DNA from: Pseudomonas bubulae
GTDB taxonomy: Bacteria > Pseudomonadota > Gammaproteobacteria > Pseudomonadales > Pseudomonadaceae
Reading direction: 5' to 3'
Assembly (NCBI RefSeq): GCF_900618535.1
Contig: NZ_UYJA01000001.1
Span: 1 to 64,000, forward strand
Length of the DNA: 64,000 nucleotides
This document shows, in pieces, positions 36,315-45,800 of this stretch. The stretch's first letter is position 1. Each line of letters begins with the position of its first letter. The notes beneath the pieces are model-generated. The model saw only the letters and a program-made list of their open reading frames with translations. It was not told the origin of the DNA and made no database searches. The translations under genes and the position numbers were made by a program.

Positions 36315-36363
36315 TGAGAATTCTCTGTCAGGCGACCCCTAAGTAGTGGGCGCCGTGTGGGTA

Positions 36364-36498
36364 TCAGGCGCGCCAGTGGCTAAACCAATACCCAAAATAA
36401 AATCGTGCTGTGGAGTGCATGTTGTTCGCGCACACAGCAGCAGCCAGACGCGATTGGCGTGTGGTCATGCAGATGGCGGTGGTGGCGTGATGCAACAT
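36364..36498 (-). CDS. Aromatic-rich leader peptide of the DAHP synthase attenuator
   Basis: A 44-codon ORF with ATG at 36498 and GGAG about 9 bases upstream. Residues 33-42 read FYFGYWFSHW: three Phe, two Tyr and two Trp codons in ten. This matches the logic of amino-acid leader peptides, where ribosome stalling at scarce aminoacyl-tRNAs decides between antitermination and termination. Codons 36-37 (GGGTAT) can pair with ATACCC just after the stop, as the 1:2 stem of an attenuator. The terminator follows about 50 bases later. Confidence 0.85.
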   Translation of the reverse strand: MLHHATTAICMTTRQSRLAAAVCANNMHSTARFYFGYWFSHWRA

Positions 36499-36663
36499 GG
36501 GTGGTCTCCGATTGATGGTTTGCAGCTTACGCGAGGCGAACGGGCAGATTCAATAAGAAAATACTATCTGGAACTCCCACGATCACTATTGACCTGTACG
36601 TGTGCAATGCCGGGGCAGGGCGCAGAGCCCTGTAATCGGGCCCCTGAGCCAGTATGAACACTA

Positions 36664-36684
36664 AATCGGGCCTGTCGCCCGATT
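36664..36684. terminator. Hairpin after the small HTH gene
   Basis: AATCGGGC and GCCCGATT form 8-bp inverted arms with a 5-base loop, ten bases beyond the stop of the minus-strand gene at 36695. The following tract has few T residues, so terminator function is uncertain. Confidence 0.5.
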
Positions 36685-36694
36685 AGGCGCATAC

Positions 36695-36937
36695 TCAAGC
36701 TAACTCATCATCCTTAGCTTCTGTCAGATGCGTGCCCTGGGACGGAATGATCCCGTCCTTCATGCCCAGAAGAACCGCTACCTTGTGGGCTTCACCACGT
36801 TTCCCCTTTTTGCGCCCGGCGAGCACTTGATAAGTGGTAGCCGGGTCTATGCCATGTTCCCGAGCGAACTCTTGAACGGACTTTCCCTGGTGTTCCAGCC
36901 ATGCCTTGGCTTGTGCAGCGGTACGAATTCCGGTCAT
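36695..36937 (-). CDS. Small phage-type HTH regulator
   Basis: 80 residues: an N-terminal TAAQAKAWLEHQGKSVQEFAREHGI followed by DPATTYQVLAGRKKGKRGEAHKVAVLLGM. The pattern fits a small DNA-binding protein of the phage gp16-like/Cro-like sort found in pseudomonad prophages and at single sites in their chromosomes. It is divergent from the XRE-type regulator at 37019 across an 81-base AT-rich gap, a repressor/Cro-like layout. No other phage genes are in the window. Confidence 0.7.
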   Translation of the reverse strand: MTGIRTAAQAKAWLEHQGKSVQEFAREHGIDPATTYQVLAGRKKGKRGEAHKVAVLLGMKDGIIPSQGTHLTEAKDDELA

Positions 36938-37018
36938 AGTTCAAAACCGTTCAAAGTTGTTTAATATTTATCGATTATACCATCCTTGTGGGTGTTTAAA
37001 ATGGGATCCTACATCCAA

Positions 37019-37399
37019 ATGAGTGGAATTGGTTTGCGCTTGCGGCAGGAGCGAGAGCGGCTAGGTTTGTCGCAAAAAACTTTTGGCGAAATCGGTGGTG
37101 TCGAGGCTAATGCCCAGGGCAAATATGAAAATGGTGACCGCGCACCCAAGGCAGATTACTTGTCGCGCGTTGCTGCCCGGGGTGTAGACGTGCTTTACGT
37201 GTTGACCGGCAGTCCAACCCCGACCCTGCTCGATAATTTGAGTCATCTTGAAGAGAAGGTGCTGATCAGTTACAGGGTGCTGCACAAGGAGGATCAGGAC
37301 GCCATTCGCCGCCTCACCACTACCCTGGCAGAATTATCGGCACCTCAAGCGGCAAAGGAACGCCGTGATCCTAAGGAGGTAGATCCCGTCAAGGAATGA
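37019..37399 (+). CDS. XRE-family transcriptional regulator
   Basis: 126 residues with an N-terminal helix-turn-helix: IGLRLRQERERLGLSQKTFGEIGGVEANAQGKYENG region, a typical Cro/CI HTH, followed by a short C-terminal helix-rich tail. The start is uncertain: ATG at 37001 is also in frame, and neither has a strong ribosome-binding site. It is divergent from the small HTH gene at 36695 and lies 116 bases before gacA. It may be a remnant of a prophage immunity region retained as a chromosomal regulator. Confidence 0.75.
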   Translation: MSGIGLRLRQERERLGLSQKTFGEIGGVEANAQGKYENGDRAPKADYLSRVAARGVDVLYVLTGSPTPTLLDNLSHLEEKVLISYRVLHKEDQDAIRRLTTTLAELSAPQAAKERRDPKEVDPVKE

Positions 37400-37515
37400 A
37401 TGTTTAAAAGGATTTAATGCTTTGGCAGGGATAGTTGACGCAAGTCGATAGGTTGGTGCTTTAGTTTTTGCTAAGGTGTCGGCAATCAACCAAGACCAAT
37501 TTGCGAGGTGTCGAC

Positions 37516-38154
37516 TTGATTCGGGTTCTAGTGGTCGATGACCACGATCTTGTGCGTACAGGGATCACACGAATGCTGGCCGATATCGAAGGTCTGCAGG
37601 TGGTCGGTCAGGCCGAGTCCGGCGAAGAGTCGTTGCTCAAGGCTCGTGAATTGAAGCCGGATGTGGTCCTGATGGATGTCAAAATGCCTGGCATTGGTGG
37701 TCTTGAGGCTACTCGCAAGATGATGCGCAGCCACCCGGATATCAAGGTTGTCGCTGTGACCGTGTGTGAAGAAGACCCTTTTCCTACGCGCTTGCTGCAA
37801 GCAGGCGCGGCGGGTTACATGACCAAAGGTGCCGGTCTGGCTGAAATGGTTCAGGCAATTCGCCAGGTGTTCGCAGGCCAGCGCTATATCAGTCCGCAAG
37901 TGGCACAGCAACTGGCGCTCAAATCTTTTCAGCCTGCCAGCGACTCTCCCTTCGATGCCTTGTCCGAGCGCGAAATCCAGATCACCCTGATGATTGTTGG
38001 CTGTCAGAAGGTTCAGGTTATTTCTGACAAGCTTTGTTTGTCGCCCAAGACGGTAAACACCTATCGCTACCATATTTACGAGAAGCTCTCGGTCAAGAGC
38101 GATGTTGAGCTGGCCTTGCTGGCCGTTCGTCACGGCATGGTTGATGCTGGTTAG
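37516..38154 (+). CDS. gacA: Response regulator GacA
   Basis: 212 residues of the NarL/FixJ type. The receiver domain has Asp8/Asp9, phospho-acceptor Asp54 in VLMDVKMPG, and Lys in GYMTKGAG; the C-terminal LuxR-type HTH is [40 protein letters not shown] region. The TTG start at 37516 is chosen because GAGGTG lies just upstream and the protein then begins [11 protein letters not shown] like other GacA proteins. With sensor GacS it activates small RNAs that sequester RsmA. uvrC starts 2 bases after its stop, the conserved arrangement. Confidence 0.96.
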   Translation: MIRVLVVDDHDLVRTGITRMLADIEGLQVVGQAESGEESLLKARELKPDVVLMDVKMPGIGGLEATRKMMRSHPDIKVVAVTVCEEDPFPTRLLQAGAAGYMTKGAGLAEMVQAIRQVFAGQRYISPQVAQQLALKSFQPASDSPFDALSEREIQITLMIVGCQKVQVISDKLCLSPKTVNTYRYHIYEKLSVKSDVELALLAVRHGMVDAG

Positions 38155-38156
38155 AG

Positions 38157-39980
38157 ATGACAGACGTGTTTGATGCAAGTGCATTTCTTTCGACCTGCAG
38201 TGGTCGACCCGGCGTGTATCGCATGTTCGACAGCGATGCGCGGCTTCTCTATGTGGGCAAGGCCAAGCACCTGAAAAAACGCCTGGCCAGCTATTTTCGC
38301 AAAACCGGCCTGGCGCCCAAGACGGCTGCACTGGTTGCGCGTATCGCGCAAATTGAAACCACTATTACCGCCAACGAAACCGAAGCGCTGTTGCTTGAGC
38401 AGACGCTTATCAAAGAGTGGCGTCCGCCGTACAACATCCTGTTGCGCGACGACAAGTCCTACCCCTATGTGTTTTTGTCGGATGGTCAATACCCGCGGCT
38501 GAGTATTCACCGCGGTGCCAAAAAACTGAAAGGCAAGTATTTCGGGCCTTACCCCAGCGCCGGCGCCATCCGTGAAAGTCTGAGTATCCTGCAGAAGACT
38601 TTTCTGGTGCGTCAGTGCGACGACAGCTACTTCAAAAACAGAACGCGACCTTGCTTGCAGTACCAGATCAAGCGTTGCAAGGCGCCTTGCGTCGGCCTGG
38701 TTGACCCGCAGGAATATGCCGAGGACGTACGCCATTCGATCATGTTCCTTGAAGGGCGTAGCAGTGCCCTGACCGATGAGTTGAACGCAGCCATGGAACA
38801 GGCTGCCAGCACGCTGGACTTCGAGCGTGCTGCTGAGGTGCGTGACCAGATTTCCTTGCTGCGCCGGGTTCAGGACCAGCAAAGCATGGAGGGCGGTAAC
38901 GGCGACGTGGACGTGATTGCCGCTTTCGTCAACCCGGGCGGCGCCTGTGTGCACCTGATCAACGTGCGCGGCGGGCGTGTGCTGGGCAGCAAGAATTTTT
39001 TCCCTCAGGTAGGTATTGAGGAAGATGTCGCCGAAGTCATGGCGGCCTTTCTTGGCCAGTACTACATCAGCAGCCCCGAGCGCGACCTGCCCAGCGAGTT
39101 GATCGTCAACGTGGAGCATGAGAGCTTCGGCGCGATTATCGATGCAATCGCCGAGCTGCGTGGCCGAGAGCTGGCGATCAGCTATCGTGTGCGCGGCACC
39201 CGGGCGCGCTGGCAGCAGTTGGCGGTCACCAATGCCGAGCAAGCGCTGATGGCCCGCCTGACCAATCGCCTGCATGTGGCGGCGCGTTTTGAAGCCTTGG
39301 CCCAGGTATTGAAACTCGACGAGATTCCGCAGCGCCTGGAGTGCTATGACATCAGCCACTCCAGCGGCGAGGCCACTGTGGCGTCCTGCGTGGTGTTTGG
39401 CCCCGAGGGGCCGATCAAGTCCGACTACCGGCGCTTTAACATTGAAGGTGTCACGCCAGGCGACGACTATGCCGCCATGCACCAGGCACTGATGCGGCGC
39501 TTCAGTCGACTCAAGGAGGGAGAGGGTAAACTGCCGGACATTCTTCTGGTCGACGGTGGCAAGGGGCAGATGTCGATGGCCCGTGATGTGCTGAATGAAT
39601 TGGCAGTACCCGACCTGATTTTGCTTGGCGTGGCCAAAGGTACGACGCGCAAGGCCGGTTTTGAAACGCTTTACCTGAATGATGCGGCCCATGAATTCAC
39701 CCTCAAGGGTGACTCGCCGGCCTTGCATCTGATCCAGCAAATCCGTGACGAGGCCCACCGCTTTGCAATTACCGGGCACCGGGCGCGACGCGGAAAAACC
39801 CGTCGAACCTCAACGCTGGAAGGCATTGCAGGGGTAGGGCCGACCCGCCGCCGAGATTTATTGAAACATTTTGGTGGCTTACAGGAGCTATCTCGTGCAA
39901 GCATCGAGGAGATCGCCAAAGCACCCGGGATCAGTAAAAAGCTCGCTGAGTTGATTTATGCAAACCTGCACAGCGAGTAG
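38157..39980 (+). CDS. uvrC: Excinuclease ABC subunit C (UvrC)
   Basis: 607 residues. The GIY-YIG nuclease domain is N-terminal ([26 protein letters not shown]), with the four-Cys-like region around [15 protein letters not shown], a UVR domain near residues 200-235 ([18 protein letters not shown]), an RNase H-like nuclease domain ([22 protein letters not shown]) and a C-terminal helix-hairpin-helix pair ([21 protein letters not shown]). It makes both incisions around DNA lesions in nucleotide excision repair. It is cotranscribed with gacA. Confidence 0.97.
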   Translation: MTDVFDASAFLSTCSGRPGVYRMFDSDARLLYVGKAKHLKKRLASYFRKTGLAPKTAALVARIAQIETTITANETEALLLEQTLIKEWRPPYNILLRDDKSYPYVFLSDGQYPRLSIHRGAKKLKGKYFGPYPSAGAIRESLSILQKTFLVRQCDDSYFKNRTRPCLQYQIKRCKAPCVGLVDPQEYAEDVRHSIMFLEGRSSALTDELNAAMEQAASTLDFERAAEVRDQISLLRRVQDQQSMEGGNGDVDVIAAFVNPGGACVHLINVRGGRVLGSKNFFPQVGIEEDVAEVMAAFLGQYYISSPERDLPSELIVNVEHESFGAIIDAIAELRGRELAISYRVRGTRARWQQLAVTNAEQALMARLTNRLHVAARFEALAQVLKLDEIPQRLECYDISHSSGEATVASCVVFGPEGPIKSDYRRFNIEGVTPGDDYAAMHQALMRRFSRLKEGEGKLPDILLVDGGKGQMSMARDVLNELAVPDLILLGVAKGTTRKAGFETLYLNDAAHEFTLKGDSPALHLIQQIRDEAHRFAITGHRARRGKTRRTSTLEGIAGVGPTRRRDLLKHFGGLQELSRASIEEIAKAPGISKKLAELIYANLHSE

Positions 39981-40012
39981 AATGCCACCTCACCTCGTAG
40001 CCAGTTGTGCCG

Positions 40013-40570
40013 ATGAATATCCCTAATTTGATCACCGTACTACGCGTTCTACTTATTCCTTTCTTCATTTTGTTGTTTTACCTGCCTTACAGCTGGAGTT
40101 ATGCAGCCGCCAGCTCAGTCTTCGCCTTTGCGGCGGCGACCGACTGGCTTGACGGCTACCTGGCCCGCCGGCTGGAGCAGAGCACGCCTTTTGGTGCCTT
40201 TCTGGATCCGGTGGCCGACAAGTTGATGGTGGCTGTGGCTTTGGTGTTGCTGGTGCAAGAGCATCACAACGTGTGGCTGACCTTGCCGGCGGCGGTGATT
40301 ATTGGCCGTGAGATCGTCATCTCCGCGTTGCGCGAGTGGATGGCGGAGCTGGGGGCACGGGCCCAGGTAGCGGTCTCGAACATGGGCAAATGGAAAACCG
40401 CAGCGCAAATGCTCGCTCTGGTCATACTGCTGGCCAATCCGTCGGACTTCAGCTTCTGGGTATTGGTAGGGTACGGGTTGCTGTTGGTAGCTGCCGGCTT
40501 GACCCTGTGGTCGATGCTCCAGTATTTGCGGGCTGCCTGGCCGCATCTGAAGACCACCTCGGTAAAATAA
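40013..40570 (+). CDS. pgsA: CDP-diacylglycerol-glycerol-3-phosphate 3-phosphatidyltransferase PgsA
   Basis: 185 residues, several membrane helices, with the CDP-alcohol phosphotransferase motif visible in [20 protein letters not shown] continuing to LDPVADK (D-G-x2-A-R-x8-G-x3-D-x3-D). It makes phosphatidylglycerophosphate in the inner membrane. The ATG at 40013 gives the standard [11 protein letters not shown] start; an in-frame GTG lies 6 bases before. It follows uvrC by 32 bases in the conserved gacA-uvrC-pgsA order. Confidence 0.96.
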   Translation: MNIPNLITVLRVLLIPFFILLFYLPYSWSYAAASSVFAFAAATDWLDGYLARRLEQSTPFGAFLDPVADKLMVAVALVLLVQEHHNVWLTLPAAVIIGREIVISALREWMAELGARAQVAVSNMGKWKTAAQMLALVILLANPSDFSFWVLVGYGLLLVAAGLTLWSMLQYLRAAWPHLKTTSVK

Positions 40571-40592
40571 ATAAAACTTTTAAAACAAAGGC

Positions 40593-40620
40593 TTGACGCG
40601 TTATTAGATTTCTATAGAAT
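40593..40620 (+). promoter_or_regulatory. Probable sigma-70 promoter of tRNA-Gly
   Basis: TTGACG (40593-40598) and TAGAAT (40615-40620) are spaced by 16 bases and end 12 bases before the tRNA 5' end, with a GC-rich stretch GCGC after the -10 that could act as a stable-RNA discriminator. Confidence 0.7.
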
Positions 40621-40632
40621 GCGCATCACCAA

Positions 40633-40708
<76 letters not shown>

Positions 40709-40750
40709 AACATGGCCCAGTGAATTCAATCGGATTCGCAAGGGCAGAAC

Positions 40751-40774
40751 AAAGGACCTTCGGGTCCTTTTTTC
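40751..40774 (+). terminator. Rho-independent terminator after tRNA-Gly
   Basis: AAAGGACC (40751-40758) pairs with GGTCCTTT (40763-40770) around the stable TTCG tetraloop and continues into TTT. Confidence 0.9.
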
Positions 40775-41246
40775 GTTTCTGGCGTTTTATTCGGGGATGC
40801 TGAATCGCTCTTCTGAAGCCGCGGGCTGAAAATGATGTGCGCCCGACACAGCGTATTGATCTATTAAATGCCCAACCGTTTGCTATTCCCTGGCCTGTTT
40901 GATTGAGACGTTGAATATGGGTTTATTTAAAGTTCGCAGCTCTTTCAAGAAAAGCGCACTTGCCCCGCCAGCGACCCACTTCACTCAAGTCCGGCGCCAT
41001 CAGCTCCCGGACAGCAGATTGCGATTTCATGTTTAGTGCATCATGTTTAATGATCTTTAGCGCTTTAATATGTTAGCGAAATCAATCAGTTGATCAGCTC
41101 TGCCCATCAGCGGGTATTCGCCCGCTGAATAACGGCGCGCTCTTGTTGTATTGTCCTACAAGGCAATTGATTTCTATATAACAGGCTCTGGCAACGGATC
41201 AGGAATATTGGTAGTTTGCGCCCCGTTGATCACTGGACCTCTAATA
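40775..41246. other. Intergenic region upstream of the FadL-like gene; no gene seen
   Basis: About 470 bases between the tRNA terminator and the porin start. No convincing ORF or RNA gene is visible. CATGTTTAGTG and CATGTTTAATG occur as an imperfect direct repeat near 41030-41053, possibly a regulator site. An in-frame extension of the porin reading frame back to 41151 has no ribosome-binding site and would destroy the signal peptide. Confidence 0.6.
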
Positions 41247-42518
41247 ATGAAAAAACTATTCTTCAAGACCACCCTCGGTCTTGCCGTTGCACTTGCGTCG
41301 TCTCAGCTACTTGCCAGCGGTCTTGCAATCAATGAACAAAGTATCAGCGGTATGGGCACCGGTTTCGCCGGTCGATCGTCCTCCGCGGATGATGCCAGTA
41401 CCGTTTACGGCAACCCTGCCGGCATGGCGCGCCTGAAACAGGAGCAGGTGAGTGCAGGTGCTGCCTTGCTCGTGGCGAAAACCGATATCAGCCATACCCG
41501 CAGTACCTTTGGCGGCAAGGAAGACGGCGATATGGTGCCGTTGACTGCGGTGCCAATGGGTTATTACGTCAAGCCGATTGATGAACACTGGGCTTTCGGT
41601 GTCGGTTTCTATGTGCCGTTTGGTTTGATTACGGACTATGGCAGTGGTTTCGCCGGCCGCTACTTCGCCAATAAAAGCAAGATTCAAGTCATGACGTTCC
41701 AGCCTACGGTCAGCTATGCCTTCAATGACAAGGTCTCGATCGGGTTTGGTCCGACCATCAACCGCATTGACGGTGAACTGACTTCACAAGTGCCAAATGC
41801 CCTTACCCCGGGCAGTAACGACGGCAAGGTGAAGATCAGCGGCGATGACACGGCCATCGGTTTCAACGCCGGTATCCTGGTACAGGCCACTGACAGCACC
41901 CGTGTGGGCCTGACGTATCACTCCAAGGTCAGTTACAACCTCAAGGGCACTACCAAGGTCACTGGCGGTACCTTCAGCCTGCTGGGCCTCAGCGGCCAGA
42001 GCTACGATGCCAAGCTGGACCTGGACACGCCGGAGTCCGTGGACTTCTCGGTCACTCACCAGCTCAATGATGACTGGACTCTGTATGCGGGGAGCACCTG
42101 GACCCGCTGGAGCCGCCTCAAGGACATTACCGCTCAGAACAGTGATGTCAGCCCGCGTCTTGGCGGCTCGTTGAGCACCATTACCGAGGAGCAGAACTGG
42201 CACGACACCTGGGCCCACGCCATTGGCGTCGCGTATCAGTTGAATCCGCAATGGGTGTTGCGCACGGGCTTGTCAGTCGATGAGTCGCCGACCAACAACA
42301 GCAACCGTTCGCCGCGTATCCCCACCGGTGACCGTACCGCCATCAGCTTCGGCGCTGGCTGGACGCCGGTGAGTAACATGACGATCGACCTGGCGTACTC
42401 CTACCTGTGGGAAGACAGTACCAAGGTCAACGACAGTTCGGCTTCCAAGGGCGCGTACAGCTCTACCTACAAAAACAGCGCGAGCGGTTTTGGTACTTCG
42501 ATCACCTATCGTTTCTGA
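41247..42518 (+). CDS. FadL/OmpP1-family outer membrane transporter
   Basis: 423 residues with a signal peptide (MKKLFFKTTLGLAVALASSQLLA, cleavage near residue 23) and the FadL hallmark GLAINEQSISGMGTGFAG followed by ASTVYGNPAGMA. The rest is a beta-rich barrel ending in ITYRF, with a C-terminal phenylalanine as in outer membrane proteins. The family moves long-chain fatty acids and other hydrophobic molecules across the outer membrane. It stands alone before cdiA; a supply role for the acyl-CoA clusters in this window is possible. Confidence 0.92.
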   Translation: MKKLFFKTTLGLAVALASSQLLASGLAINEQSISGMGTGFAGRSSSADDASTVYGNPAGMARLKQEQVSAGAALLVAKTDISHTRSTFGGKEDGDMVPLTAVPMGYYVKPIDEHWAFGVGFYVPFGLITDYGSGFAGRYFANKSKIQVMTFQPTVSYAFNDKVSIGFGPTINRIDGELTSQVPNALTPGSNDGKVKISGDDTAIGFNAGILVQATDSTRVGLTYHSKVSYNLKGTTKVTGGTFSLLGLSGQSYDAKLDLDTPESVDFSVTHQLNDDWTLYAGSTWTRWSRLKDITAQNSDVSPRLGGSLSTITEEQNWHDTWAHAIGVAYQLNPQWVLRTGLSVDESPTNNSNRSPRIPTGDRTAISFGAGWTPVSNMTIDLAYSYLWEDSTKVNDSSASKGAYSSTYKNSASGFGTSITYRF

Positions 42519-42830
42519 TCTGCGGGTTTACGCAATATCACTGCAGTGATCTGAAGCAGAGTAGGGCCAGATATGTTTCGCATTTATTGCGGCGCATATC
42601 TGGCTCAAACCCTAGGGCGTGCTACGACAGATCAAATTTATGGCAGTGACAGTCAGTTGCTCTGAAGAGACGTTTCGCTATTGATATCGGAAGCGTCCTA
42701 ACTCTTTTCATTCAAACATATCCAAGACTTACCCCACCCGGAGACGCGCCAAGGCTTTTGCCTGCGAATTGTCTCGTTGAAAAGACTTTGCCTCACTCAT
42801 CAAGTTTGGCGAATCACGGATGGAGTAAGC
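42519..42830. other. Intergenic region between FadL-like gene and cdiA with two inverted repeats
   Basis: 312 bases without a gene. A perfect 14-base palindrome ATCACTGCAGTGAT occupies 42537-42550. GCCAGATATG (42566-42575) and CATATCTGGC (42595-42604) form a 10-bp inverted repeat, perhaps a terminator for the porin without a clear T run. The remaining 220 bases should hold the cdiA promoter, which is not evident by eye. Confidence 0.6.
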
Positions 42831-45800
42831 ATGTTTGGATGTTATCTCGGGATGAGGTCATTAATTCCGGTTGTACCGGGCAGCCTGGCCAAGCTGGGTT
42901 TGTTATCCCCAGAAACCGACAGGGATGATCGGCATTCAGCCTTCTTGGCCCGCCAGTCTTCAGCAGCACTCCATGCCCGGGAATCTTTCCTGGGCATGCC
43001 TAAACGTGGCCTGGCCTTTATTTTGGCCAATGCGCTGTTCTGGCAACCACTGCTGGTGCAGGCCGAAGGCATCGTTGTCAGCGGGCCAGGCACCAGCCTG
43101 GGAGCGGCGGGTAATGGCGTTCCGATCGTCAATATTGCTGCACCCAATGGCAGCGGTCTGTCGCATAACCAGTTCAATGACTACAACGTCGGTGCCAATG
43201 GCCTGATCCTCAACAACGGCATTGACCGTACCCAGTCGACCCAACTGGGCGGCATCATCCTAGGCAACCCGAACCTGCAGGGCAACGCCGCCCATATCAT
43301 CCTCAACGAAGTCAACGGCGTCAGTCCCAGCCAGTTGCGCGGTTATACCGAAGTGGCGGGGCAGTCGGCCAAGGTGATCGTGGCCAACCCCTACGGTATT
43401 ACCTGTAATGGCTGCGGTTTTATCAATACTCCCAGTGTCACGCTTAGCACGGGCAAACCCCTGTTTGATAATGGTCGTCTGGATCGTTATCAGGTTGATG
43501 GCGGTACGGTGACCATTGACGGTCAGGGTTTGAACGCCAGTAATATCGATCGCTTCGACATCATCACCCGCTCGGCGAAGATCAACGCCCAGATCAATGC
43601 GCGTCACTTGACGGTGATTGCCGGTCGCAACGACGTCAATGCCCGGACCCTGCACGCCACTGCGCGCGCGGATGACGGCAGCGCCAAGCCGCAGTTGGCA
43701 ATTGACTCCAGCGCCTTGGGCGGAATGTATGCGGGCGCCATCAGGCTGGTGGGTACCGAGGCCGGTGTCGGGGTCAAGCTGGATGGCACGCTGGCGGCCA
43801 GTGGCGGGGATATACAGCTCGATGCCAATGGGCATTTGCGTATGGCTCAAGTCACGGCCAGCAGTGCGATCACAGGCAAGGCTGGAAGTCTCGATGCCCA
43901 AGAGGCGATCTATGCTGGCAGCACACTGGATATGCAGGCTCAAGGCGACCTGAGCAGCCGTAAAAACCTTATCGCACGTGACAGCATCAAGCTCTCCAGC
44001 GGCGCGCAGTTGACCAATCGCGGCATTATCGAGGCCGGGGTCAATGCCGACCATTCCCGCAACAGTCATGGCGATGTGTACATCGACGCAAAAACGCTTG
44101 CGAACACAAACGCCAGCATCATTGCCAGTCGTCACCTGACAGCTAGCGCCCAAATCCTGAGCAATCAGGGTGGCACGCTGAGCGCCAAACAGGCCGCCAG
44201 CATCCGTGCAGACACTCTGGATAACCAGAACAAAGGGCGGATTCTGAGTAGCGCCAGTCTCGACCTCAAAACTGATCGGTTTCTTAACAGCCAAGGTCTG
44301 GTTTCAGCCAGCAGCATCGACGCCCGGATCGGCAGCCTGGACAACCGCACTGGCATGCTCAGCAGTCAGGGTGAGATGCGCCTGGCCGTTGATGGCACAT
44401 TGCATAACTACAGTGGCGTAGTGATAGCCGACGGCAACGCAAGCGTAACTGCAACCCGCCTCGATAACAGCAGCGGCCGGATTTCCGGCAAGCAGAACCT
44501 CAAGGTTCAAGTGCAGGATCTAAACAACCAGCAAGGTCAACTGATCGGCCAAGGTGCCGTCCAACTGAGCAGTAATATCCTGGACAACCGTCATAAAGGC
44601 CTGGTCGGCGGCGCTCAAGGGCTGACGCTTGATGTGGCCGATATCGATAACCGTGAAGGCGAAGTGTCGAGCCAGGCTGGTTTGTCGTTGACGGGTTTTC
44701 GCCTGGACAACACGGGCGGCAGGCTTACCAGCGAAAAACACAGCCGTCTTGAGCTTAGTGCCGGCGTGGCAAACACCTTGGGCCTGATCAGCAGTGACGG
44801 CGGGTTAAGCCTCTCTGCGACTGAGTTGTCCAACCACCTGGGCAGCATTTCCAGCGCAGGCCAACTTGCTATCAGCAGTGGTGGGTTGAACAACGAAAAG
44901 GGTTCGCTGCAGGGCAAGGCCATCACGCTCGACTTGGGTACTGCCACAGGCGATCTCAACAATATGGGCGGCCTGATCACCACAGCAGGCCCTTTGACCC
45001 TCAAGCACCTGCGTGACCTGAACAACCGTGGCGGCGAGATTTCCACTACGCAAACCCTTAGCCTGAGTGTCCGCAACCTTGATAATACGGGCGGCAAGCT
45101 GATCAGCAACAACCTGTTGGTCATCAATGGTGACAACCTGCTCAATCAGGGCGGGCTGATCTCCGGCTGGCAGGGTTTGAATGCCACCGGTACAACGCTC
45201 GACAATCGCAACAGCGGCAAACTGTCCAGCCTTTACGGCAACCTTGATGCCCATCTCAGCTCCAGCCTTCTCAATAGCGGTACAGGTATTCTGGTCAGCC
45301 AAAAAAACCTGACCGTCACAGCGGCCAACCTGGACAACAGCGGTCAGGGCAATATAACCAGTGCTGGCGCCCAAAGCCTTGATGTCAGTGGTTGGCTGAA
45401 CAACGCCGAGGGCGGGGTGATTGACAGTGGTGCGGCTCTCTATCTGAGTGCGCGTGATCTCGACAACAGTGCTGGCAGTATCAAAGGTGCCGCCGCCACA
45501 ACCCTCGACCTGCCTGGCACCTTGACCAACACCCGCGGCAAGCTGTCCAGCGGTGGCCCGCTATTGATCCAGCGGGCGGCGCAGATCGACAACCAGGGCG
45601 GTGAGCTGGTCAGCAGAAGCGTGCTGAGCCTGATGACCGCTGGCCTGGACAACCGCAATCGCGGCACAGTCGCGGCAGATGGCAAGTTGGACATTAGCGT
45701 CAGTGGCCTGGTGCAAAACAGCAATGACGGCCTGATCTACAGCCAGGACGGCGAGCTCAAACTTACCGCTAGCCGCCTGGACAACGCCAAGGGCAAGGTG

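Noticed and set aside
38151..39779. Long open frame (542 codons) on the strand opposite uvrC
   Set aside because: It lies entirely antisense to the well-conserved uvrC and has no recognisable motif; high-GC third positions often keep such shadow frames open.
41151..41246. Extended N-terminus for the FadL-like protein
   Set aside because: It would put 32 residues before a standard signal peptide and has no ribosome-binding site.
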